Source of the DNA: Bacteroides nordii WAL 11050 = JCM 12987 | GTDB taxonomy: Bacteria > Bacteroidota > Bacteroidia > Bacteroidales > Bacteroidaceae | Length of the DNA stretch: 64,000 nucleotides | Assembly: GCA_000613465.1 (NCBI GenBank) | Contig: BAJA01000005.1 | Location: 158,713 to 222,712, forward strand | Direction of reading: 5' to 3' | Made by a program: the position numbers and the translations under genes | Part shown: piece after piece, positions 17,863 to 25,857 of the stretch | How the letters are laid out: every line of letters begins with the position of its first letter | Position numbering within the stretch: the stretch's first letter is position 1 | The notes under the pieces: generated by a model | Databases searched by the model: none | Told to the model about the DNA's origin: nothing | Seen by the model: only the letters and a program-made list of their open reading frames with translations

Positions 17863-19968
17863 ATGAATGGGATGGTACGTGAATTTAGCTCTTGTAGGAG
17901 CGTGGCTTTATTGTTTGTAGCTACTCTTTTTTGTGGACAAGCGATGGGGCAATTGGTCGAGAAAAGAACCTTTGTTTCACAAAAAAAAATCAATGCATTT
18001 GATAATACTACTTTTTGTACGGCCTATTTGTCGGACGGGACAATGTATACGATGCGTGACATTACGATTAGTGATTTAAGGAACATCGATCGTATTGTTT
18101 TTAATCCGACAGGAAGTTCACTGGCTGTGTTGCGCCAGAAGAAGCCGGTAGCTATTTTTTCTTTTCGCGACAGGAATAAAAAACTATTTGAACTGAAAGA
18201 AAAAAGAAAGGGACTGAAAGAAAAGCCGTTGGCACTGGCAATGTGCTACGGAAGTGATGCACGCAATTTTATTGTATCCAATTCGCTCGGGGAAATTGTG
18301 GTGTATGACACGAAAGAATATTTGCCTCAGGCTTATATTCAGGGAGATGCTCCTGCTACTTCGCTGGCGTTGAGTTCTAATAACTATTTTATAGCTTCGG
18401 CTGTAGGAAAAGAGGTTGTTATCTGGAATTTTCAGACCCGGGAAAAGCGAAAGTCTATTCCGATGCCGGCGGTAGTGAAAGAAGTTGCTTTTTCTCCGGA
18501 TGCTTCGCTGTTGGCAGTGACGACGGATGATAAACGGCTCACGATTATTGATACCAAGAATTGGGATAAGGTGGATATCTTTGATAAACTGGGAGGAATA
18601 CTGACCTCACCTTCTTTTCATCCGGAAGGAAAATATGTAAGTGTGGTACGCGATAATAAAGATATTATAATAGTCAATCTGAAAAATAGTGTTGTTGAGC
18701 AGGAACTACCCGAAGCACAAATAGGTGTTATGGGGACTCGTTTCTTTAAAAATAACCAGAACAGTGAAGTCTTTCTGTTGTCGAACCGCCCTTATCAGAT
18801 TGTATTCTGGGATGCCAATGGTCTGAATCCTTTCTATGGTAAGATTATGGGTAAAGAGGTGGATGCCAAAATGAACGAATGGGTGAAGATGATGCAGGGT
18901 GAATCGATGGAAGATTATGCGATTCGTGTGAATGACGAAAGCCGTTTGAAGCAACAGCAGTTGTTTGCCCAGGAAGTGGCAACCGAACTGGCAGGCGATC
19001 GTATCTCTATTGACAATCCGTTCGTGGGCGATTATGATACTTCGAGCAACCTGCTCAATATCGGTTTTAAGGAGTTACCCTCTATCGCATTGGAAGTTCC
19101 GGCAGGCGAAGCAGGAGATTTCAATGATGCGAAGAATCTGAAATTTGAGAATGCTGTCTATGTACTGAATGACAAAGATGAATTTGAGCTTGCTTATGTG
19201 GAAGTGAAAAATGAAACGACCAATAAGGTGTATATTTATGATAATATCGGGCGTACAAAGCTGACTGCTTTGGAGGCAGATGCCAACTTTGTTCCGCTTG
19301 AAATTATGCAGCAGGCTACTCGCGAAGAAGTGCAGTTGAAGGAGATAAAGGAACAGGTGGTGGAAGAGAAAAAACAAGATAAACTGATTACAGATAATAC
19401 ACAGATTAATGTAAAAACAGAAGTAGTGCCGGGTGTGAATGCCGATGGTAAAAAGATTCTGAACTATAAAGTGGGGTATCAGTACGAAGTTATTAATAAG
19501 GAGTTTTCTGCAAAAGAAGATTTCCCCTCGGGAGGCTATAACATTGAAAAATCCAATGCTGCTATGTCTTTGATGAAGATTATCAAGAATGCCTTCGAAG
19601 GTGATTTCTCTAAATATCTTGCCGAAGGAAAACAGGTAAAAGTGATCATTACCGGTTCTGCCGATGCCAGTCCGATTCGTGGACGTATTGCTTATGATGG
19701 CCGTTACGGTGAATTTATGGATGAACCTTATTATAAAGACGGTAATCTGGATAATATAACGGTGACCAAAACATCGGGAATAACCCAGAATGAGCAACTT
19801 GCTTTGCTGCGTGCTGCCGGTGTACAAAACTATATTGATAAAAATGTAACAACATTGAATAATACGAAGAACGAATACGAGTATCATGTGGAAGTGGCCA
19901 AAGAACGTGGTGGTGAATTCCGAAAGATCAATGTAGAGTTCGTAATTATGGATGCATTCCAACAATAA
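17863..19968 (+). CDS. exported WD40-type beta-propeller protein with OmpA-like C-terminus
   Basis: About 701 residues from the ATG at 17863 (an in-frame ATG at 17812 lies in the likely promoter). A signal peptide (SVALLFVATLFCGQAMG) is followed by a divergent WD40/YVTN-like propeller over about residues 60-330, with repeats such as VKEVAFSPDASLLAVTTDDKRL. A linker and charged coiled region follow (EEVQLKEIKEQVVEEKKQ). The last ~170 residues resemble an OmpA-type peptidoglycan-binding domain: VIITGSADASPIRGRI, LALLRAAGVQNYI and GGEFRKINVEFVI match its beta-alpha-beta pattern. It is predicted periplasmic or cell-wall bound. It precedes the caspase-like gene by 7 bases, so the two are made together. 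A scaffold or sensor role for the protease is inference. Confidence 0.75.
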   Translation: MNGMVREFSSCRSVALLFVATLFCGQAMGQLVEKRTFVSQKKINAFDNTTFCTAYLSDGTMYTMRDITISDLRNIDRIVFNPTGSSLAVLRQKKPVAIFSFRDRNKKLFELKEKRKGLKEKPLALAMCYGSDARNFIVSNSLGEIVVYDTKEYLPQAYIQGDAPATSLALSSNNYFIASAVGKEVVIWNFQTREKRKSIPMPAVVKEVAFSPDASLLAVTTDDKRLTIIDTKNWDKVDIFDKLGGILTSPSFHPEGKYVSVVRDNKDIIIVNLKNSVVEQELPEAQIGVMGTRFFKNNQNSEVFLLSNRPYQIVFWDANGLNPFYGKIMGKEVDAKMNEWVKMMQGESMEDYAIRVNDESRLKQQQLFAQEVATELAGDRISIDNPFVGDYDTSSNLLNIGFKELPSIALEVPAGEAGDFNDAKNLKFENAVYVLNDKDEFELAYVEVKNETTNKVYIYDNIGRTKLTALEADANFVPLEIMQQATREEVQLKEIKEQVVEEKKQDKLITDNTQINVKTEVVPGVNADGKKILNYKVGYQYEVINKEFSAKEDFPSGGYNIEKSNAAMSLMKIIKNAFEGDFSKYLAEGKQVKVIITGSADASPIRGRIAYDGRYGEFMDEPYYKDGNLDNITVTKTSGITQNEQLALLRAAGVQNYIDKNVTTLNNTKNEYEYHVEVAKERGGEFRKINVEFVIMDAFQQ

Positions 19969-19975
19969 ACAAACA

Positions 19976-22738
19976 ATGAAAAGATTTTTTTTACTGACAA
20001 TCATTCTCACTGCGGGAGCAGTTGCAGGCAGAGTAGTAGCACAGGATGCTGCCTCTGCTTCCAAACGTGCCAATCAGCAGTATGTGCTTTTTGAAAGTGA
20101 GCGCGATAAAGGAACAAACGTAACTGCCATGTATGATTACCTGCTGGATAGTTATGCCAATTTCATTAAAGTGGTGGAGGCACCGGATAACGGTCAGTAT
20201 CTGGAGGGGGCAAAGAACCGTTTGCGTTCTCTGTATCCCTACCTACTGAACGGAGCGGTGTATTACTCCGAGCAAAAGCAGCCGGCAAAAGCGCTGGATC
20301 TTGCTGCTGCTTATATTGATATGCCGCAGTTGCCGGCGTTTAGTAGTGAATTGCTGCCTAAAGACAGCCGTTATGCCTCGGTAGTGTATTACGCAGCTGT
20401 TTCGGCCTATAATTTGCAAAAGAATGAACAGGCTCTGAAATATTTCCGGGAGTATTTGAATACAGGTACGGAAGCACAGGAAAAAGACTGCTATGTATAT
20501 ATGAACATGATTTATCAGTCGCAGAAGAAGTATGCCGATCAGGAACGTATCTTGTTGAAAGCAAATGAGAAGTATCCGGTATCGCTCGATTTTTTGTATA
20601 ATTTGGTTAATGTGTATATTGCTACCAATAATATGGAGAAACTACTGGGAGCAATTGACAAGATTTTGGCTGTTGATCCAAATAATGATAAGGTGTTGCC
20701 TATTAAAGCACGCATTCTCGAACGTCAGGGTAAAAATATAGAAGCGCTTGATATCTACAAACGTCTCTATGCACTTTATCCCAATAACTTTGAGTTGATG
20801 ACCGGTGTGGCCCGTGCCAACTTTAATTGTGCAACGGAAATAGTAAATAACGGTGCTACGATTGCCAATGATACTGAGTATGCATTGGTTCGGCAGCGTG
20901 CCTCCAGTTATTTGTTGGATGCAAAAGATCTCTTTTTGAAGATTCTGGAGAAGGACCCCTCTTCCAAACTGTATATGCAGGGGCTTGCTGGAGTTTACCA
21001 GTATATGGACATGAAGGCCGAATATGAAGTGCTGAACAAAATAATTGAGGATGGTGCCTCCTATACTTCATTTCCCGGTCGTTTACTGGCTTATAATGAA
21101 AGCTTGAAAAATACTGAAAATGTAGTTCGGGAGCAACCATCCGTTCCGGTTCCGGTAGATCCGGCTATGTTAGTGATCCGGGTGGATAGTTTTATCGATG
21201 CCAATAATAATAAAGTGATTGATGCCGGTGAAAGCTTTGCTGTTCAGTTTACTGTTGAGAATAAAGGAAAGGGAGATGCTTATAATATTCGTCTCCGCTT
21301 GTCCGAACAGCAAGGGTATGATCAGTATTTTGAGGGGCCGCGTGAACTGGATGGAGGAAACATCCCTGCCGGTACTTCCAAAGAGTATACCTTCCGTTAT
21401 ATCGCTAAGAAAGAGATGCCTACTGCATTGGCTAAAATCAATATTTATGCTTTTGAAGCGAATGGATTTGATGCCGATCCTTCTGAATTGATAGTGAATG
21501 CACAGGAATATTCGATGCCGCGTTTGCGTATAGCCGACCATCAGTTCTTTGCATCTGAGGGATCTTCGATCACTTTGGGTAAGAATGGTAAACTGACAAT
21601 TGCCGTACAGAACTTCGGAACAAAAACAGCGCATAACGTAAAACTGAATTTTACACTGCCGAAGAATGTCTATACTACGGATAGTCCGGAAATGACCATT
21701 GATAGTATTGCTCCGGGTGATGTGGCGACACTGGACTATGGTTTTCTCGTGAATAAACGTTTCGATGAGGATTCTGTGGCAGTGATGCTGGCAGTGACTG
21801 AATCTACGCGTTCGGCTTTTCTGAATGAAGCATATAAAGTGAAAGTGGGTGATTACCTTACTGCGGCAAGTACCATGAATTTAAGCGGAAATGTTATTGC
21901 GCGTAAGGCTGTTGCCAAAGACTTCTCGCTTACTTTTAAGAGTGAATTGATGGAAGATATTCCGGTAGGTGCTGTAAACCGTCATCGTTATGCATTGATT
22001 ATTGGTAATGAAGATTATAGCATGACCGGTGCCAATGCAGAAATCAATGTACCTTATGCCGTGAATGATGCCATGGTATTTCGTGAGTATTGTATTCGTA
22101 CATTCGGTGTGCCCGATAATCAGATAAAGGTGGTGCCTAATGCTACAGCCGGTATGATGCATGAGCAACTGGATTGGCTGGTAAATATGGCAAGTACTGA
22201 TCCGGAAGCGGAGCTGATATTCTATTATTCGGGACATGGCAATAATGACGAAGCAACCAAAGAACCCTATTTGTTGCCTGTAGATATTACCGGTAAAAAT
22301 ATCCGCTTGGGTATCTCGTTGGCTGAGTTATATAAAGAATTGGCTACTTATCCGGTGAAGGGTGCGTACGTATTTCTCGATGCTTGTTTCAGTGGTGGCT
22401 ATAAGAGTGCTGCTCCGCTGCTTGCACAGAAAGGAGTACGCGTAGTGCCGAAAGTAGGATTGCCTCAGGGTAACACTTTGAGTTTCTCTTCGAGTAGTGG
22501 TGATCAGACCTCAAGTGTTTATCACGATAAAAAGCAGGGCTATTATACTTATTTTCTGATTAAAACGATTAAGGATGCAAAAGGAAACCTTTCAATGAAA
22601 GAACTCTTTGAGAAAACCAGTGCTGCCGTGAAAAAAGCAACTGCCATGATTGGTAAAATACAGGAGCCGCAGTGCATGGTTTCTCCTACATGGACGGAGT
22701 GGGAGAATTTAAGGTTGGAAACTCAGATGGAGGAGTAG
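19976..22738 (+). CDS. exported TPR/caspase-like (peptidase C14) protease
   Basis: 920 residues from the ATG at 19976, with a signal peptide (FFLLTIILTAGAVAGRVVAQ). Tetratricopeptide-type repeats fill about residues 90-350 (YNLQKNEQALKYFREYL and others). Two CARDB/Ig-like beta domains (about 390-500 and 510-630) contain AGESFAVQFTVENKGKG and LTIAVQNFGTKTAHNV. The C-terminal caspase-like domain starts at RYALIIGNEDY; the catalytic His is near residue 754 in YYSGHGNN and the Cys near 804 in FLDACFSGG. Both catalytic residues are present, so it should be active. C14 enzymes cleave after Arg/Lys or Asp; the substrate is unknown. It is coupled to the propeller/OmpA gene. No type IX C-terminal domain is visible. 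Confidence 0.82.
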   Translation: MKRFFLLTIILTAGAVAGRVVAQDAASASKRANQQYVLFESERDKGTNVTAMYDYLLDSYANFIKVVEAPDNGQYLEGAKNRLRSLYPYLLNGAVYYSEQKQPAKALDLAAAYIDMPQLPAFSSELLPKDSRYASVVYYAAVSAYNLQKNEQALKYFREYLNTGTEAQEKDCYVYMNMIYQSQKKYADQERILLKANEKYPVSLDFLYNLVNVYIATNNMEKLLGAIDKILAVDPNNDKVLPIKARILERQGKNIEALDIYKRLYALYPNNFELMTGVARANFNCATEIVNNGATIANDTEYALVRQRASSYLLDAKDLFLKILEKDPSSKLYMQGLAGVYQYMDMKAEYEVLNKIIEDGASYTSFPGRLLAYNESLKNTENVVREQPSVPVPVDPAMLVIRVDSFIDANNNKVIDAGESFAVQFTVENKGKGDAYNIRLRLSEQQGYDQYFEGPRELDGGNIPAGTSKEYTFRYIAKKEMPTALAKINIYAFEANGFDADPSELIVNAQEYSMPRLRIADHQFFASEGSSITLGKNGKLTIAVQNFGTKTAHNVKLNFTLPKNVYTTDSPEMTIDSIAPGDVATLDYGFLVNKRFDEDSVAVMLAVTESTRSAFLNEAYKVKVGDYLTAASTMNLSGNVIARKAVAKDFSLTFKSELMEDIPVGAVNRHRYALIIGNEDYSMTGANAEINVPYAVNDAMVFREYCIRTFGVPDNQIKVVPNATAGMMHEQLDWLVNMASTDPEAELIFYYSGHGNNDEATKEPYLLPVDITGKNIRLGISLAELYKELATYPVKGAYVFLDACFSGGYKSAAPLLAQKGVRVVPKVGLPQGNTLSFSSSSGDQTSSVYHDKKQGYYTYFLIKTIKDAKGNLSMKELFEKTSAAVKKATAMIGKIQEPQCMVSPTWTEWENLRLETQMEE

Positions 22739-22742
22739 TGAG

Positions 22743-22830
22743 GAATGATTAGTGAGTAGTGATAAGTGATTAGTACCGTGCGACATGATGCGCAGCCTAC
22801 TAATCACTTATCACTACTCACTAATCACTA
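22743..22830. repeat. gene-end palindrome built from GTGATTAGT-like words
   Basis: A perfect 30-bp stem (22746-22775 with 22798-22827) is made of GTGATTAGT/GTGAGTAGT/GATAAGTG words. The loop carries GCGCAGCC. It lies exactly between the stops of two convergent genes, 5 bases after one and 3 before the other, so it may act as a two-way terminator. Confidence 0.85.
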
Positions 22831-22832
22831 TT

Positions 22833-23993
22833 TCAGAGTTCAATAATTTCTTCATTACAGATCGTCAGTTTTTCAACTCCTTCGCTGGTGACAGCCCATG
22901 AGTTTTCAATACCAACAGGACCGACACCTGGTAGAACGATTTTGGGCTCTAAAGCAAATACCATACCTGGTTCCAGCTCTTGTTTCATACGTGGTGCAAT
23001 TACAGGCATTTCGTTAATTTCCAATCCAATGCCATGACCGATGAAACGTGCCTGTTGGCTGATGCCCATGAAGTTTTCTGCAAATCCGGCTTTGGTAACC
23101 ATCTCAATGGCAGTGTTATACAAATCTTCACATACAGCTCCCGGCTTAGCCAGTGAAGCAACCTCGTTTTGTATATCCAGACAAACCTGATGTGCGGCAT
23201 AGGCTTTTTCACTTAGTTTACCAATAGAGAACACGCGGCTCATATCGCCCATATATCCGTTGAAGTTACCACCTAAATCTACCATTACGCTTTGGCCTTC
23301 TTTCAGCGGAGAGCCATTCACTCCTCCCGGCAGTGCCGGATCGAGCCCTTCACCTCCCAAAGCAAAGTCGTAGGGAGAAGGTGCAGCAGCGTTATCACCA
23401 GTCAGTACGCTTCCCATGAAGATTTCCATACTTTGACCGAATACGCGGAAAATACCTAATGATCCTTCCAGGCGCATCAAGCGTTCAATTTCGATGGAAA
23501 ATTCGCGATCAGTCATTCCCGGACGATAGACAGAAGGAATCCGATCGTATGCTTTGGCATGTGCAATTCCCGAACGACGGAACAATTCTATTTCGATGGC
23601 TGTCTTTATACTCCGTGCCTGGCGGATAAGCGGGGTACCATTAACAACTTCTATATCGGGAAACATGGCAGCCAGGCGTACATATTCTGTATAGGGCAGT
23701 TCGTCACCTTCGAGCATCAGTTTGGTTGGCATAGGCAATTTTTCCTCTTTCAGGATATCTATGATCTGTTCCGGCTTGCGGACAGAGAAGATATGTTCTC
23801 CCGATATATTGTTGGGACGTTTTACAAATAAGCGGGCGGGAGCGTTAAGAGGTAAGTATAAATATCCGCTGACAACGCGGCCATACGTATAGAGCAAGTT
23901 TACATTACAAGTGATTAGTGCGGCATCAATGCCTTGTTGAGCCATTAGCCAGCGTATTTTATCGCGGCGCAGTTTTAATTCCGGTTGTAACAT
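22833..23993 (-). CDS. M24-family Xaa-Pro-type aminopeptidase
   Basis: 386 residues: an N-terminal creatinase-like domain (1-130) and a pita-bread M24 domain. The metal ligands appear in order as VDLGGNFNGYMGDMSR (Asp, Asp), FIGHGIGLEINE (His, Glu) and GIENSWAV (Glu). These cytoplasmic metallo-aminopeptidases remove N-terminal residues before proline; creatinase or dimethylsulfoniopropionate-lyase-like relatives exist, so substrate is uncertain. It has its own -7 box (24022-24029) and is convergent with the caspase-like gene. Confidence 0.85.
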   Translation of the reverse strand: MLQPELKLRRDKIRWLMAQQGIDAALITCNVNLLYTYGRVVSGYLYLPLNAPARLFVKRPNNISGEHIFSVRKPEQIIDILKEEKLPMPTKLMLEGDELPYTEYVRLAAMFPDIEVVNGTPLIRQARSIKTAIEIELFRRSGIAHAKAYDRIPSVYRPGMTDREFSIEIERLMRLEGSLGIFRVFGQSMEIFMGSVLTGDNAAAPSPYDFALGGEGLDPALPGGVNGSPLKEGQSVMVDLGGNFNGYMGDMSRVFSIGKLSEKAYAAHQVCLDIQNEVASLAKPGAVCEDLYNTAIEMVTKAGFAENFMGISQQARFIGHGIGLEINEMPVIAPRMKQELEPGMVFALEPKIVLPGVGPVGIENSWAVTSEGVEKLTICNEEIIEL

Positions 23994-24021
23994 CTCATTA
24001 TTATGTTTTGATTTTGAGATG

Positions 24022-24029
24022 CAAAGTTA
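24022..24029 (-). promoter_or_regulatory. -7 promoter element of the M24 peptidase
   Basis: TAACTTTG on the minus strand, 28 bases before the ATG at 23993. Confidence 0.5.
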
Positions 24030-24061
24030 GGCTATTTTAGTTGAAAATGAAACCTTCCGGT

Positions 24062-24106
24062 AAAAAAGTGCGCTACCCACGTCCTGTCCCAGGAGGAGAG
24101 TAGCGC
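24062..24106 (-). terminator. intrinsic terminator downstream of gdhB
   Basis: GCGCTAC pairs with GTAGCGC, with an inner TCCTG/CAGGA pair; on the minus strand a T6 run follows. Confidence 0.7.
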
Positions 24107-24165
24107 AAACCACAAATACAAATACAACTAAACAAAGTTTTTCTATTTACGATTAAACAATCCGG

Positions 24166-24265
24166 AGATTTACGATTAGACGATTTACCATTTACGATTG
24201 AAGTTACTTGTGAATAAATAGATGTAATCCCAATCGTAAATAGTAAATCGTCCAATCGTAAATCT
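24166..24265. repeat. gene-end palindrome built from TTTACGATT words, copy 1
   Basis: Two arms of about 35 bases (ATTTACGATTAGACGATTTA... and its complement) enclose a spacer reading GAAGTTACTTG...TGTAATCC. The element abuts the gdhB stop. A second copy with nearly the same spacer abuts the stop of the next upstream gene. Confidence 0.85.
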
Positions 24266-25602
24266 TAAATAATTCCTTGTCCAAGCATCGCATGAGCCAC
24301 TTTCATGAATCCTGCAATGTTGGCACCTTTCATATAATTGATATAACCGTCACTTTCAGTACCATATTTTACGCATTGGGCGTGAATATCGTTCATAATC
24401 TGATGCAGATTCTTATCTACTTCTTCTGAAGTCCAGGAGATATGCATTGCATTTTGAGTCATTTCAAGGCCGGAAGTTGCTACACCTCCAGCATTGACTG
24501 CCTTACCCGGACCATACATGATACGTGCAGCAAGGAATGTATCAATAGCTTCCGGACGGCATCCCATATTAGACACTTCACCTACACACATCACTCCGTT
24601 AGCAACCAATTGTTTGGCGTCTTCTTCGTTCACTTCATTCTGAGTGGCGCAAGGCATAGCGATATCTACTTTCTGTTCCCAAGGTTTTTTACCCGGGTAG
24701 AAAGTTGCATTCGGATATTCTTCGGCATAAGGAGCTACAATGTCATTACCGCTGGCACGCAGTTCGAGCATATAGTCTATTTTCTCACCGGAAATACCAT
24801 CCGGGTCATAGATGTAGCCGTCAGGACCAGAAATGGTAACCACTTTGGCACCTAATTCTGTAGCTTTAATAGCAGCACCCCATGCTACATTACCGAAACC
24901 GGAGATGGCTACTGTTTTACCTTCAAAACTGGTTCCTTTATCTTTCAGCATTTGCTGAACGAAATAGCAGGCACCAAAGCCGGTAGCTTCGGGACGGATA
25001 CGGGAACCGCCGAACTCCATACCTTTACCGGTGAAAGTGCCAGTATGTTCGCGTGTCAGCTTTTTATACATACCAAACATATAACCAACTTCGCGGCCTC
25101 CTACACCTATATCACCGGCAGGTACATCCATATCCGGACCTATATGGCGCCATAATTCGAGCATAAAAGCCTGACAGAAACGCATGATTTCGGCATCGCT
25201 CTTTCCACGGGGAGAGAAGTCTGAACCACCTTTACCACCACCCATCGGCAGGGTAGTCAATGCGTTTTTGAATGTTTGTTCGAAGCCCAGGAACTTCAAA
25301 ATAGAAAGGGTTACAGATGCATGGAAACGGATACCGCCTTTATACGGGCCGATAGCATTATTGAACTGTACACGATAGCCTAAATTGGTTTGTACTTCAC
25401 CTTTATCATCTACCCATGTTACACGAAACGTAAAGATACGATCCGGTTCGACAAGTCTTTCTATTATTTTGGCTTTTTCGAACTCCGGATGCAGATTGTA
25501 TATATCTTCAATAGAGAGAAGTACTTCTTTGACTGCCTGAAGGTACTCAGATTCACCGGGATGTTTCGCCTCAAGAGAGGACATAATTTTCTGAATGTTC
25601 AT
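24265..25602 (-). CDS. gdhB: NAD-type glutamate dehydrogenase
   Basis: 445 residues. PMGGGKGGSDFSPRG holds the catalytic lysine, PAGDIGVGGREVGYMFG is the substrate region, and AISGFGNVAWGAA is the nucleotide-binding glycine loop. The N-terminus (MNIQKIMSSLEAKHPGESEY) closely matches my memory of the B. fragilis NAD-specific GdhB. It interconverts glutamate with 2-oxoglutarate and ammonia in the cytoplasm. The second glutamate dehydrogenase, gdhA, is 9 kb away; the pair is typical of Bacteroides and lets the cell separate assimilation from catabolism. Coenzyme choice is from family knowledge, not from residues I can prove. Confidence 0.9.
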   Translation of the reverse strand: MNIQKIMSSLEAKHPGESEYLQAVKEVLLSIEDIYNLHPEFEKAKIIERLVEPDRIFTFRVTWVDDKGEVQTNLGYRVQFNNAIGPYKGGIRFHASVTLSILKFLGFEQTFKNALTTLPMGGGKGGSDFSPRGKSDAEIMRFCQAFMLELWRHIGPDMDVPAGDIGVGGREVGYMFGMYKKLTREHTGTFTGKGMEFGGSRIRPEATGFGACYFVQQMLKDKGTSFEGKTVAISGFGNVAWGAAIKATELGAKVVTISGPDGYIYDPDGISGEKIDYMLELRASGNDIVAPYAEEYPNATFYPGKKPWEQKVDIAMPCATQNEVNEEDAKQLVANGVMCVGEVSNMGCRPEAIDTFLAARIMYGPGKAVNAGGVATSGLEMTQNAMHISWTSEEVDKNLHQIMNDIHAQCVKYGTESDGYINYMKGANIAGFMKVAHAMLGQGII

Positions 25603-25654
25603 AATACTATGTTTTAAAAGGTTTATTCTGATAAAATGTCAGCTACTGACACTG

Positions 25655-25662
25655 CAAATATA
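25655..25662 (-). promoter_or_regulatory. -7 promoter element of gdhB
   Basis: TATATTTG on the minus strand, 52 bases before the ATG at 25602. Confidence 0.5.
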
Positions 25663-25739
25663 GGAAAACTTTTCTATAAACCTCTTTTTTATGGTGATAT
25701 TTTGATTAAATAATGATAAAATGACAAAAGTAGGAAGGG

Positions 25740-25857
25740 ATTTACGATTAGACGATCCGGAAATTTACAATTAGACGATTTACGATTTACGATTGAAATT
25801 ACTTGCAAATAAATGTAATCCCAATCGTAAATTGTAAATCGTCTAATCGTAAATTAT
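25740..25857. repeat. gene-end palindrome built from TTTACGATT words, copy 2
   Basis: Arms at 25763-25795 and 25821-25855 are near-perfect complements; the spacer AAATTACTTG...TGTAATCC matches copy 1. An additional partial arm (TTTACGATTAGACGAT) precedes it. It ends next to the stop of the peptidase gene at 25858. Confidence 0.85.

Noticed and set aside
24442..24855. Long open frames opposite glutamate dehydrogenase, maeB and the RND transporter genes
   Set aside because: They are shadows of strongly biased coding sequence on the other strand and have no family resemblance.
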